DNA of 64,000 nucleotides from a virus. Where the stretch lies: IMG/VR virus record IMGVR_UViG_3300034073_003542, positions 62,001 through 126,000 of that record; one strand, 5' to 3'. Made by a program: the position numbers and the translations under genes. The notes beneath the pieces are model-generated. The model searched no databases. It was not told the DNA's origin and worked only from the letters and a program-made list of their open reading frames with translations. Below, piece by piece: positions 16,537-25,085 of the stretch; the first letter of the stretch is position 1; each line of letters opens with the position of its first letter.

Positions 16537-19053
16537 TTAGATGTATGAAGAAAAGAATCCTCCGGCTAATATTTTATTATCGCTTTGAAGCTCTATTGAC
16601 ATTATATTTGGATTATCAAATCCCGTAGAGGTTATGAAGGATGTATCTAAAGAGCCGTCAGAGTTTAGTCTAGCCATACCGTTTCTTGTTACTTCATTAT
16701 ATGATGTAAACTGTCCAACACAAACGATTTTTCCATCTGGCTGTATTATAGTTTTTCTTACTCTATTATTAAATCCAGTGCCGCCAACATTAAACGTATT
16801 GTCTATAGATCCATCTGTATTTATTCTAGTTATTCTATTTTGGGTAACCCCATTATAGCTAGTGAATTGACCACAGCATATAATTTTACCATCAGATTGT
16901 ATTGATATATGTTCAACTGGTTGAAAAAATCCGACCCCAATATTAAATGTATTATCAATAGAACCATCAGTATTTATTCTAACTATTCTATTTGTTGCAT
17001 ATCCATTATATGAGACAAAATATCCTCCAATAATTAATTTTTGATTCGACTGAACAGCTACGCATAGCGTTGTATTGTTGAATCCAGACCCTATATTAAA
17101 TGTCTCATCTATAGACGCATTAGAATTTAATCTAACGACATATGGGCAGCTAGTTGATTGATAAGAAGAAAACCTACCCACACATACAATTTTTTCGTCA
17201 TTTTGTATTGCTGAACCGTATATATGATCACTAGCTCCAGCATTCACATTAAATGTGTTATCTACAGACCCGTCTGTATTAAGTCTAACTATTCTGTTTG
17301 TTGGTAAAGTGAATTCTCCAACTACAACAATTTTATTGTCTGGCTGTATAATAATATTATATGGAGGAAAATTTAACCCTTGAGTGAATGGCATATCTAC
17401 AGTTCCGTTAGAATTGAGTCTAATAAGTGCAAATTTTGCGACACCATTATAAGAGCGAAAGCCTCCGCCTATTAGTATCTTATTATCTGCTTGAACTTTA
17501 ATTGTTGTAACTGAGTTGTCAAAACCAGTACCAACATTAAAGTCGTTGTCTGCTACTGAATTAGAATTTAAACGAATAATATTGCGATAATTAGTATTAA
17601 TAATATCCTCAAAAGACTCGCCAATTGTATCAGTAATACAATCAGCTATTTGTTTTCCTACACTGCTAACCGTAGCACAGTTTTTTAGTCTTGCTCCGAT
17701 AGAGTCAGTGGTTGTTAGTTCCGAAACCGGTGTGTTCCAGAAATCTTGAGTATTTTCTATTTGTAGTGTTCCAAGAGTATTATCTACTGGCACATTTATC
17801 AGTACAGAATTTATCGGCGGTACTATCATAGTACCAGTAACCGCCACATTATAAACAATGCCATCTCTAACATCTTCTGGATTTACATCTATAGCTCCAA
17901 CCGGATCTACAAGAGCTTTTTTAGTTGAAAGATAACGATACATCAAAATTTTATTATTTGTAACATCTTTAAATCTTATTGTTCCGTTGGTTGGACTAGC
18001 GCCCAAATCACCATATTCAGCTTCTTCTATATAACATACTCTAGTTGATACACAACTGACACCAGGTCCGCCCGCTACTCCAGAGCCGCCTATTGCTTTG
18101 AATAAATTTATATCACCTCCAGAAGCGCCAGTTATATTAAGACCTATTGCTGATAAACTAGAACTTCCTCCCGTAGCAATACCGGCACCGCTGACAGTCA
18201 AAGTACCGCCTGCGCTAAAATTGACTGCGTTAGCAGATGAAACTGAATGACCATTAATGCTGCCAACAATAATAGTGTTCCCACTTGCTTGAGTGATGTT
18301 AGCACCGACACTACTAGTGCCTGATCCGGCACTTATATTTCCTATTATATTTATATTTAAATTTGTACTTGTACTTATTATTTCTAAACCAGGAGCAGCA
18401 GTTCCTCCTGTAACATTGCCATTAATTGTAATTGTAGCAAGTACACTTGATAAAGTTGAATAGTAAAAACCATTTGCTCCCGTATTTACTGAGCCGCCCG
18501 TTACATTGCCATTAATTGTAATAGAAGAATTGTCGCCAGTTATATATAAACCCCAAGCACTATTTGCCGAGCCGCCGGTTACGTTTCCATATATAATAAT
18601 AGTGGAATTTGAACCGCTACAAGCAAATCCAAAACCAGATGTGCTTGTTCCTCCTAATATATTTCCTGTTATTGTAATAACACCATTACTTCCTGACCAT
18701 ATTAATCCATCACCTGTCGTCCCGCCAGTTATATCTCCATTAATTGCAAGAGTTCTGTTCGCTGTAGAGTTAGTAAATAAATTGTTTACACCCCCAGTGA
18801 TTAAGTCACAATTTAAAGTCAAACCACTAGCTGCTAATTGAAAAGTGCCACTAGCTGTAGCTCCATCAAAATTTGTATTTCTAATAGAATCTACTGTGAA
18901 TCCAACATTAACCTGAATAATAAAACCATTACTCATCAACACATCAGACGCAGTAAAGCTTCCAAAATAATCTCCTGCTGTGCCTGCGGGCGTAGTTGCC
19001 CAAACATCTACATCATTCACATTACCATTTTTTCTTGCAAAATATGTTGCCAT
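16537..19053 (-). CDS. Tail fibre with glycine-rich beta-repeat region and delta-60 propeller repeats
   Basis: Large virion surface protein, 838 residues from the ATG at 19053 (GGAG about 7 bases upstream; a TTG codon opens the frame at 19065). The N terminus MATYFARKNGNVNDVDVW starts a module shared with the next gene upstream. It continues into INGNVTGG-type repeats that suggest a beta-helix, a conserved ARLKNCATV element, and seven C-terminal repeats of the delta-60/DUF5122 type (pattern: D-x-K-I-x-x-x-G-x-F near a Y-N-G and R-L-N-x-D-G-S). The last region should fold as a propeller and may contact the host surface. Confidence 0.75.
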   Translation of the reverse strand: MATYFARKNGNVNDVDVWATTPAGTAGDYFGSFTASDVLMSNGFIIQVNVGFTVDSIRNTNFDGATASGTFQLAASGLTLNCDLITGGVNNLFTNSTANRTLAINGDITGGTTGDGLIWSGSNGVITITGNILGGTSTSGFGFACSGSNSTIIIYGNVTGGSANSAWGLYITGDNSSITINGNVTGGSVNTGANGFYYSTLSSVLATITINGNVTGGTAAPGLEIISTSTNLNINIIGNISAGSGTSSVGANITQASGNTIIVGSINGHSVSSANAVNFSAGGTLTVSGAGIATGGSSSLSAIGLNITGASGGDINLFKAIGGSGVAGGPGVSCVSTRVCYIEEAEYGDLGASPTNGTIRFKDVTNNKILMYRYLSTKKALVDPVGAIDVNPEDVRDGIVYNVAVTGTMIVPPINSVLINVPVDNTLGTLQIENTQDFWNTPVSELTTTDSIGARLKNCATVSSVGKQIADCITDTIGESFEDIINTNYRNIIRLNSNSVADNDFNVGTGFDNSVTTIKVQADNKILIGGGFRSYNGVAKFALIRLNSNGTVDMPFTQGLNFPPYNIIIQPDNKIVVVGEFTLPTNRIVRLNTDGSVDNTFNVNAGASDHIYGSAIQNDEKIVCVGRFSSYQSTSCPYVVRLNSNASIDETFNIGSGFNNTTLCVAVQSNQKLIIGGYFVSYNGYATNRIVRINTDGSIDNTFNIGVGFFQPVEHISIQSDGKIICCGQFTSYNGVTQNRITRINTDGSIDNTFNVGGTGFNNRVRKTIIQPDGKIVCVGQFTSYNEVTRNGMARLNSDGSLDTSFITSTGFDNPNIMSIELQSDNKILAGGFFSSYI

Positions 19054-19067
19054 TATTATCTCCAAAT

Positions 19068-20414
19068 TTATTGATTAAGCGCTGTCGATAATTGTTGAGC
19101 TACTGAGTCTATGGTAGCACAATTTTTTAGTCTTTCTCCGATACTTCCTGGCGTATTAATTGATGATATTGGAGTGTTCCAAAAACCTCCTAATGGAAGA
19201 TTCCATGTTCCAGTACCGCTATCAACAGGCACTCCTATTAATACAGATTCATATGGTGGCATATATAAAGTACCAGTTGTAGCAGTTAAATTGTATGCTG
19301 TGCCATATCTAACATGTGATGGATCAACAATTGGATAAGAAGCGGGGTCTATTAGTGTTTTTTTTGTGTCTAAGTAGCGATATATTAATGCAACATTACT
19401 TAAATTATCGGTTAATCGTATTGGTCCTATTGTTGGAGAAGCGCCCAAATCACCATATTCAATACCAGTTAAATATATGATCCCGCCCGCACCGGTATTA
19501 GATGCCCCCGCTCCGCCGATTTGTGTTGAGCCTCCTATTGCTATTCCACCTATTGTAGCCTCTACTGTAGCTCCATCTATGTATAATCCATGAGAACCAC
19601 TTTCTGTTCCACCAACAACGTCGCCATCTATATTAACAGGACACGCTCCTGCTGTGGGAGTAAAGTATATTCCTGCTGCGTTTGTATTTGTCCCACCATA
19701 CACACTTCCACCTATGTCTATTGCTGTTGTAGAAGCTGTTGTTATGTTGATACCTCTAGCCGTTGCTCCACTTCCGCCATAAACGCTTCCGTCTATATTT
19801 ATTATATGGTTAGATCCACCTAAGCTAATTCCATAAGAAGTACCACCAGAGCCTGCGCTTACATCTCCACTTATATTAATGGTTAGGCCTGTACTTGATG
19901 AAGATATTCCAACCATTCCACCAACCGATCCACCAGTGACATTACCGTTTATTGTTATATTTTGTGTGTTTGCCCCAACAGTTAAAACTTGTGAATTAGT
20001 TCCGTCGTCTCCTATAAGATTTCCATTAATAGTTACTACACAATTTGTTCCTGTAATTCTAAAACCGTTTGGTGCGGCGGCACCTACAATGTTTCCGTTT
20101 ATTACTATAGAACTATTTGCTGTAGTTAGAGACAATAAAGCAACTGCTCCAGATCCGGTAGCATAAACTTCTGCTGTTAGCGTAATGCCATTATTTATAT
20201 TGAATCCGCCAGTAGCAGTAGCGCCACCGGTGTTGTCTCCCCTAATTTGAGCAACAGTAGTATTAACATTTATTGTAATAGTAAAAGAATTACAAACTAA
20301 TATGTCACTACTAGTAAAACTACCAAAATAATCACCAGCAGTTCCAGTTGGAGTGGTCGCCCAAACATCAACATCGTTTATATTTCCAGTTTTTCTTGCA
20401 AAATATGTTGCCAT
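19068..20414 (-). CDS. Tail fibre paralogue (beta-repeat region)
   Basis: 448 residues from the ATG at 20414. It is a paralogue of the first half of the downstream fibre gene: same MATYFARK start, same DVDVWATTPTGTAGDYFGSF block, same INGNVTGG-like repeats and the same C-terminal ERLKNCAT element, but no delta-60 repeats. The two genes probably arose by duplication. GGGGTGT precedes the start. It is likely a trimeric fibre or fibre-associated protein; no enzymatic motif is seen. Confidence 0.7.
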   Translation of the reverse strand: MATYFARKTGNINDVDVWATTPTGTAGDYFGSFTSSDILVCNSFTITINVNTTVAQIRGDNTGGATATGGFNINNGITLTAEVYATGSGAVALLSLTTANSSIVINGNIVGAAAPNGFRITGTNCVVTINGNLIGDDGTNSQVLTVGANTQNITINGNVTGGSVGGMVGISSSSTGLTINISGDVSAGSGGTSYGISLGGSNHIINIDGSVYGGSGATARGINITTASTTAIDIGGSVYGGTNTNAAGIYFTPTAGACPVNIDGDVVGGTESGSHGLYIDGATVEATIGGIAIGGSTQIGGAGASNTGAGGIIYLTGIEYGDLGASPTIGPIRLTDNLSNVALIYRYLDTKKTLIDPASYPIVDPSHVRYGTAYNLTATTGTLYMPPYESVLIGVPVDSGTGTWNLPLGGFWNTPISSINTPGSIGERLKNCATIDSVAQQLSTALNQ

Positions 20415-20442
20415 CATACACCCCGTATTTTTTATTATATTG

Positions 20443-21423
20443 TTATGTATATGTTACAGTTTCTCTATCATCCCACTTAACATTTGTAGCAACAGTAAAG
20501 CTGAATACGCTTCCATCAGAATTATAAACAGTTTTTTTGATTGTCCAAACAGAATCTGATGTTAATGAATTTGTTGGTGCTGTTCCTATATAATTTGTAG
20601 AATCAACCGTATCTGAAAGAACATATCCAAAAGTAAATATTGATGTTATTGTTAAGCTATTTGCTTCATCAACATAGTCTAAAATTATTCCAGTTCCAGC
20701 AACCAATAAATTAGATACTTCATCATCTATATATTCGTTTAAAGCTACTCCACTCACATTAATAGTATGGGCATTAAAGTTTCCATTAATATCTAAGGTA
20801 GTTGTGGGAGACGTAGTTCCAATACCAATACTTGTTCCGCTTTGATAAATAACGCTTTGATTTATGTCGTTTGATCCGTCAAACTTACTTAAATATCCGT
20901 CTATGCCACTAATGCTCGGCAATAATCCGCTAACCGACGCATTAAAGTCTGTTATGTCGGAGCTTACATGGATGTGTCCTTCTAAGCTATAATCTCCAGA
21001 CGGCTGAACTCCTGTTACTGTTATTGTTAGAGTATCGATACCATCATCGTATGCTAATCCAATATAATCTCCTTCTACAAGCAAAGCTGCTACTCTATCA
21101 TCAACTTCTTCTTGGGTTAATCCTCCGCCAACACCAGTATAAGCTATTGTGTATAGATTATCTACAAAAGATATTGATATATCTCCACTACCAGATATAG
21201 CTGGGATTAAACCACTAACAGCTGTGTTAAAATCAGTAATGTTTGTTGTTGTGTGTGTGTGGTTTGTACCAGCATATGTTAATGTATTCCAATCATTAAC
21301 TCCATCCCCAATCTTATATTTTAGTGTATCTGTTTCGTAGCACCACTCGCCTGCCGCAAGGGTTGGATTAATTAAAGATAATGCTGCTGCTGTACCACGT
21401 TTTATTTGAATTTGTGTAGACAT
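20443..21423 (-). CDS. Tail fibre with hyaluronidase/major-tropism-type N-terminal domain
   Basis: 326 residues. The start MSTQIQIKRGTAAALSLINP with GEWCYETDTLKYKIGDG is the short attachment domain found at the N termini of many phage fibres. Two GHTH-ITDF repeats follow (NHTHTTTNITDF and GHIHVSSDITDF) with the GLLPSISG linkers also present in the giant fibre gene upstream. The C-terminal domain (VLSDTVDSTNYIGTA onward) looks globular. AGGAGA lies at good spacing before the ATG. Confidence 0.75.
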   Translation of the reverse strand: MSTQIQIKRGTAAALSLINPTLAAGEWCYETDTLKYKIGDGVNDWNTLTYAGTNHTHTTTNITDFNTAVSGLIPAISGSGDISISFVDNLYTIAYTGVGGGLTQEEVDDRVAALLVEGDYIGLAYDDGIDTLTITVTGVQPSGDYSLEGHIHVSSDITDFNASVSGLLPSISGIDGYLSKFDGSNDINQSVIYQSGTSIGIGTTSPTTTLDINGNFNAHTINVSGVALNEYIDDEVSNLLVAGTGIILDYVDEANSLTITSIFTFGYVLSDTVDSTNYIGTAPTNSLTSDSVWTIKKTVYNSDGSVFSFTVATNVKWDDRETVTYT

Positions 21424-21431
21424 GATTTCTC

Positions 21432-21608
21432 CTAAGCTACTTCTCCAGCGTCTGCGATAGATACAGTAGACAAATCAACAATTTCATTGTTATCTTTTTT
21501 TGTATAAGCTTTTCCATCTGTTGTATTGACAACAATTTCTCCAACCGATATTTCGTCGGCCGTTGGAATTGCTCCTGGTGTATTGTTTCGTTTTTGCAGT
21601 ATTACCAT
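21432..21608 (-). CDS. 58-residue tail-fibre N-terminal module, free-standing
   Basis: A short open frame between two fibre genes. It begins MVILQKRNNTPGAIPTADEI and contains SVGEIVVNTTDGKAYTKKDN, clearly related to the first 50 residues of the two fibre genes at 21913 and 24192 (TTGELAINSADG and TTGEIALNTADG). The start overlaps the stop of the upstream gene (ATGGTAA). It is either a genuine mini-protein capping the fibre or the remnant of a fibre that lost its C-terminal part. Confidence 0.65.
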   Translation of the reverse strand: MVILQKRNNTPGAIPTADEISVGEIVVNTTDGKAYTKKDNNEIVDLSTVSIADAGEVA

Positions 21609-21913
21609 ATATCAGATGTTGGAATTAGGGGAATAATATCTCTTAATAAAACAATTTCGGTTCCAGCTACTATTGTAGCTACATTACTATTAATCCACAT
21701 ATTATGTAATAATCCTCCGGGTTGAATTTCAGTTAATATATCTGCACATAACATATATTTACCGTTAGTTAATAAAACTGGACTAGGCACACAATTGGTA
21801 TCTCCAAATTGTGTCCATTTATTTTCAACCTCTGCTGCTAGTTCTGAAGAAAATATTAGTGCGTATTCGCGCAATACTTCAATGTTTGAGTTTAGTAGCG
21901 ATTCAAACGTCAT
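21602..21913 (-). CDS. Small unknown protein between fibre genes (assembly candidate)
   Basis: 103 residues from the ATG at 21913, which overlaps the upstream stop as TAATG and has GGGGAGG 6 bases before it; the frame is open further upstream to 21949 but that start is much less supported. The sequence (MTFESLLNSNIEVLREYA, later LLTNGKYMLCADILTEIQPGG) has no recognised domain. Small proteins between fibre genes are often fibre chaperones or caps, which is the only functional hint. Confidence 0.6.
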   Translation of the reverse strand: MTFESLLNSNIEVLREYALIFSSELAAEVENKWTQFGDTNCVPSPVLLTNGKYMLCADILTEIQPGGLLHNMWINSNVATIVAGTEIVLLRDIIPLIPTSDIW

Positions 21914-24195
21914 TATGGCCTCCCCATAGAATTTCGTGCATTTCGCCATATTAATGCGAATATGGCGTGTTGTTCTGGTGTCATGGTTTCTCCAATAAAA
22001 TATCCACGAGCAGTAGCATTAGATTTTGCGTCTCCATAAACAATAGTTGTTGGAACCCCGCCAGAAACATTTTGATACGACCTAGCAAGAACGCAAAAAT
22101 CTCCTTCAGGCATTTGGTTGTATGCGGCTGCTGATGTTATTTGTGTACTACCCTTTTGTACACCATCCTCAAATAATCGCATATCCGTTGCTGATGCCCT
22201 ATTAACCACTTTTAAATTTGGTGATGATGTATAAGTATTTATTCCAACGTGTAACGACTGACCTCCTGGAAATGTGTTATTTCCAGAAATCCATAGTCTT
22301 CCTCTTGGTGGAGTCGGACTACCTTCATTAAAAAATACACCACAATGACCATATTGCGTACTTGATGTAAAAGCATTAGCTAAATCTAATCCTATGCTAT
22401 GGGTGGACCAATCTAATTTAATAGTTGGTAAAGGTACTGTGCGTATATATTTAGTAGAAGCATTTCCAGGCAAGCCTCTATTTAAAGAATAATCTGAAGA
22501 TATAAATGCTACGTTAGTATCAGTACTATTACCATAAGTAGTCCCAAAAGGAATATCTCCTAAATAAAGAGGCACAAGAGCAGCATTAAGGTTAGAACCT
22601 GTAAATAAGTTTAATCTATAAAATTTGTTTCTTAGACCAGCCGCATCAACATCTTGACAAAATTTATTTACAATACTAGCTACTAAAAATGAAACTGTGC
22701 CATTGTTCGTATAAACCCTATTAATCCAATCTTGTGCTTCGGGATGCGAAACCGTTGGTTTAACATCAATATTATAATATTGACCTACTAACGATTCTAA
22801 TCCTAACCTATTAGAATATTGGTTTGTAGCATAATAAATTAATTCATGAATGTTAGCGTCTATAGGACGACCAGCCACTCTTCCATTACTCACCCAAAAT
22901 CTTGATACACTACTTGTTAATGGAGTATTTGTTGTATACTTTAAGTCTCCATCACGATATGTATAAGAGTTTGTGCCATCCCAACTACCTGAATGTAAAT
23001 GGGTTGTGTTAAGCACAGGCGGATTATTACCAGCGGCAGTATCATTTCTACGCCAGTTCATATATGAGTTTACAGCATTTTCAAGTCCACCCCCATCAGT
23101 ATTGAATATATTAAAATAACCGCGACCAGAACCCGTAGTGCCACGAGAACCCACAGTAATTAAATAATCAGCAGTTGGAGATAAACTTACATCTCTATAT
23201 AAAGTACGACTAGGAGCAAATGCTATATATGGTCTGTTGTTATGTATTAATTGATAGCCAGTAACTGAACAAAAGGGACGTTGACCTACCGATGGTGGTG
23301 TTAAATGTCGATTATTGCCGCTTTGATCATACCAAGTATGAACTAATGAGCATCCGTAAGGTAAGGTTGTTGTTGTTTTAAGCTCTGTTGGTGAGTCAGC
23401 TATTTCTAATTGGAAGCCATAAAATTCTACAACACGAGCCGCAAAACTATCAAAATAAAATCCTATTGCTCCATCAGCTAGTGTATAAGTAAAACTTATT
23501 GAGTGTCTAGTCCAATCTGAAGTAAAAACTTTAGCGACTGTAACGCCTCGATTTGTAAGGTTTGAGCGTAGAACTGTGTTTAATGTATTGCTGCCAGAGA
23601 CTAATCGCGCCCAAAAAGAAAAGGTTACTCTTCCGTTTAAAGATGGTAAAAATCCTCTAGCGTACGAATCGGTTGGTGTACCAAACCTCCTATTTACGGT
23701 ATCTGGAAAAGTTACTTGTGCAGCGTTGGTTCCGCCAAAAGGATCGGTTGCTCCAACGGTTTGTGTTGGATAATTTACAACGCCAAATATAACATTGGTT
23801 CTATAGTCATTAATGCCCCAATTTACAGAAGGATAAACAGCATTTCCTCCAGAACTAGACGCCCATCTACCAGCATAACCACTACTAATCTCATCCGCCG
23901 TAAAATCGCGCTCTATTGAGTCATGACTACGAACTAGTCGCACAACCGGACCAGTATATATTGAAGATAGTTGACGTAAAGAATAAGCACCAGCCGCTCC
24001 AGGATACGCATCAAGTACTGGGGCTAATATTTCCCCGCCATCTGCTGTTGCGCTAGTTAATTTTACAATATTGTTAGTTGTTATTTTTGTGTATACCACA
24101 CCATCAGCAGAATTAATCGCAAGCTCTCCTGTTGTAAGCTGATTAGAATCAGGTATACTATTAGACACTGCCGAATGTTTGTGTTTGATTATCAT
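21913..24195 (-). CDS. Tail fibre with arabinofuranosidase-like/concanavalin-like domains
   Basis: 760 residues. The N-terminal attachment module has LTTGELAINSADG. A domain follows starting AYSLRQLSSIYTGPVVRLVR and containing VHTWYDQSGNNRHL, a combination seen in AbfB/arabinofuranosidase-like and phage fibre proteins that bind or cut glycans. Two regions resemble concanavalin-like jelly rolls (FSFWARLVSGSN and LITVGSRG through DANIHELIYY). It overlaps the neighbouring fibre gene by ATGA at its start. A host-glycan receptor-binding role is likely; catalytic residues cannot be assigned. Confidence 0.7.
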   Translation of the reverse strand: MIIKHKHSAVSNSIPDSNQLTTGELAINSADGVVYTKITTNNIVKLTSATADGGEILAPVLDAYPGAAGAYSLRQLSSIYTGPVVRLVRSHDSIERDFTADEISSGYAGRWASSSGGNAVYPSVNWGINDYRTNVIFGVVNYPTQTVGATDPFGGTNAAQVTFPDTVNRRFGTPTDSYARGFLPSLNGRVTFSFWARLVSGSNTLNTVLRSNLTNRGVTVAKVFTSDWTRHSISFTYTLADGAIGFYFDSFAARVVEFYGFQLEIADSPTELKTTTTLPYGCSLVHTWYDQSGNNRHLTPPSVGQRPFCSVTGYQLIHNNRPYIAFAPSRTLYRDVSLSPTADYLITVGSRGTTGSGRGYFNIFNTDGGGLENAVNSYMNWRRNDTAAGNNPPVLNTTHLHSGSWDGTNSYTYRDGDLKYTTNTPLTSSVSRFWVSNGRVAGRPIDANIHELIYYATNQYSNRLGLESLVGQYYNIDVKPTVSHPEAQDWINRVYTNNGTVSFLVASIVNKFCQDVDAAGLRNKFYRLNLFTGSNLNAALVPLYLGDIPFGTTYGNSTDTNVAFISSDYSLNRGLPGNASTKYIRTVPLPTIKLDWSTHSIGLDLANAFTSSTQYGHCGVFFNEGSPTPPRGRLWISGNNTFPGGQSLHVGINTYTSSPNLKVVNRASATDMRLFEDGVQKGSTQITSAAAYNQMPEGDFCVLARSYQNVSGGVPTTIVYGDAKSNATARGYFIGETMTPEQHAIFALIWRNARNSMGRP

Positions 24196-25085
24196 AGAAC
24201 TGCTGCGATTGTTGTTAGATATGTACTAATTCTGGCCTCTAGTTTAGCAAGATCAAGTCCTGCGCCTATAGAATAGAAAGCTAAACGACTACTAGCAAAA
24301 TATGCTCCATCACTAAAGACCAAAAAATTTGCAGAGCCTGGAGTGCTACTATTTTGTTGTATTTCGACATTAGTACTAGCATTACGTGCAATATACCCCG
24401 ATGAATCTGTTCGACTAACGCCCTCAAAACCCAAAGTTACTGCTGGAAATGACGCTATGGTTACTCCACGAGATTGAGTTAAAAGGGCGACTGATCGATA
24501 TATAGCAGATCCTGCGGAACTAAAACTACCAGGATTAGCTCCTATGTGTAACCGTGTTGCAATACCTAGTGCGGTTGCCCATGTGGCTACGTGTTGATCA
24601 TTCTGTGGATTTGCGTTATTAGCATAGTTTGTATTTATATATGTACTGACAGAATTGCCCTGTATACCTGTTTCACGGTTATAATTAGCTGCTGCGAAAC
24701 CAAAGTTGGTTGGCGCTGGCCCCCGTAACGGTATCATACATCCATCAACTGTTCTAGGACCGGCCAACAAACACATTGCTCCAATACTATCCCACAATTG
24801 ATCATATTTTAGTCCAACAATTAAATTATAAATAGCCGCCCTAACACCTTGCTCTAGTATTGTTGTGTCAGCGACTTCGACTGCGTTTATATATGCCACG
24901 GCATCCATATCGATTTCCCCACCATCTAATATATCTGGTTTACGCAAATCAATAACTGAATCATCTGTTTTTTTTATGAACCATGTGCCGTCTGCTGTAT
25001 TTAGTGCTATTTCGCCAGTTGTTAGGTCGCCAGAACCAGGAATTGAGCCTGGAGTGCTACTACGCTTATGTAGAATGTTGGTCAT
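24192..25085 (-). CDS. Tail fibre with shared N-terminal module
   Basis: 297 residues. It begins MTNILHKRSSTPGSIPGSGD and LTTGEIALNTADG, the same attachment module as its neighbours. The rest (GLKYDQLWDSIGAMCLLAGP, then a beta-rich C terminus with SDGAYFASSRLAFYSIGAGLD) looks like a phage lectin-type receptor-binding domain. The ATG overlaps the stop of the giant fibre gene as TAATG. Together with the genes at 21432, 21913 and 20443 it forms a bank of alternative fibre tips. Confidence 0.7.
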   Translation of the reverse strand: MTNILHKRSSTPGSIPGSGDLTTGEIALNTADGTWFIKKTDDSVIDLRKPDILDGGEIDMDAVAYINAVEVADTTILEQGVRAAIYNLIVGLKYDQLWDSIGAMCLLAGPRTVDGCMIPLRGPAPTNFGFAAANYNRETGIQGNSVSTYINTNYANNANPQNDQHVATWATALGIATRLHIGANPGSFSSAGSAIYRSVALLTQSRGVTIASFPAVTLGFEGVSRTDSSGYIARNASTNVEIQQNSSTPGSANFLVFSDGAYFASSRLAFYSIGAGLDLAKLEARISTYLTTIAAVL

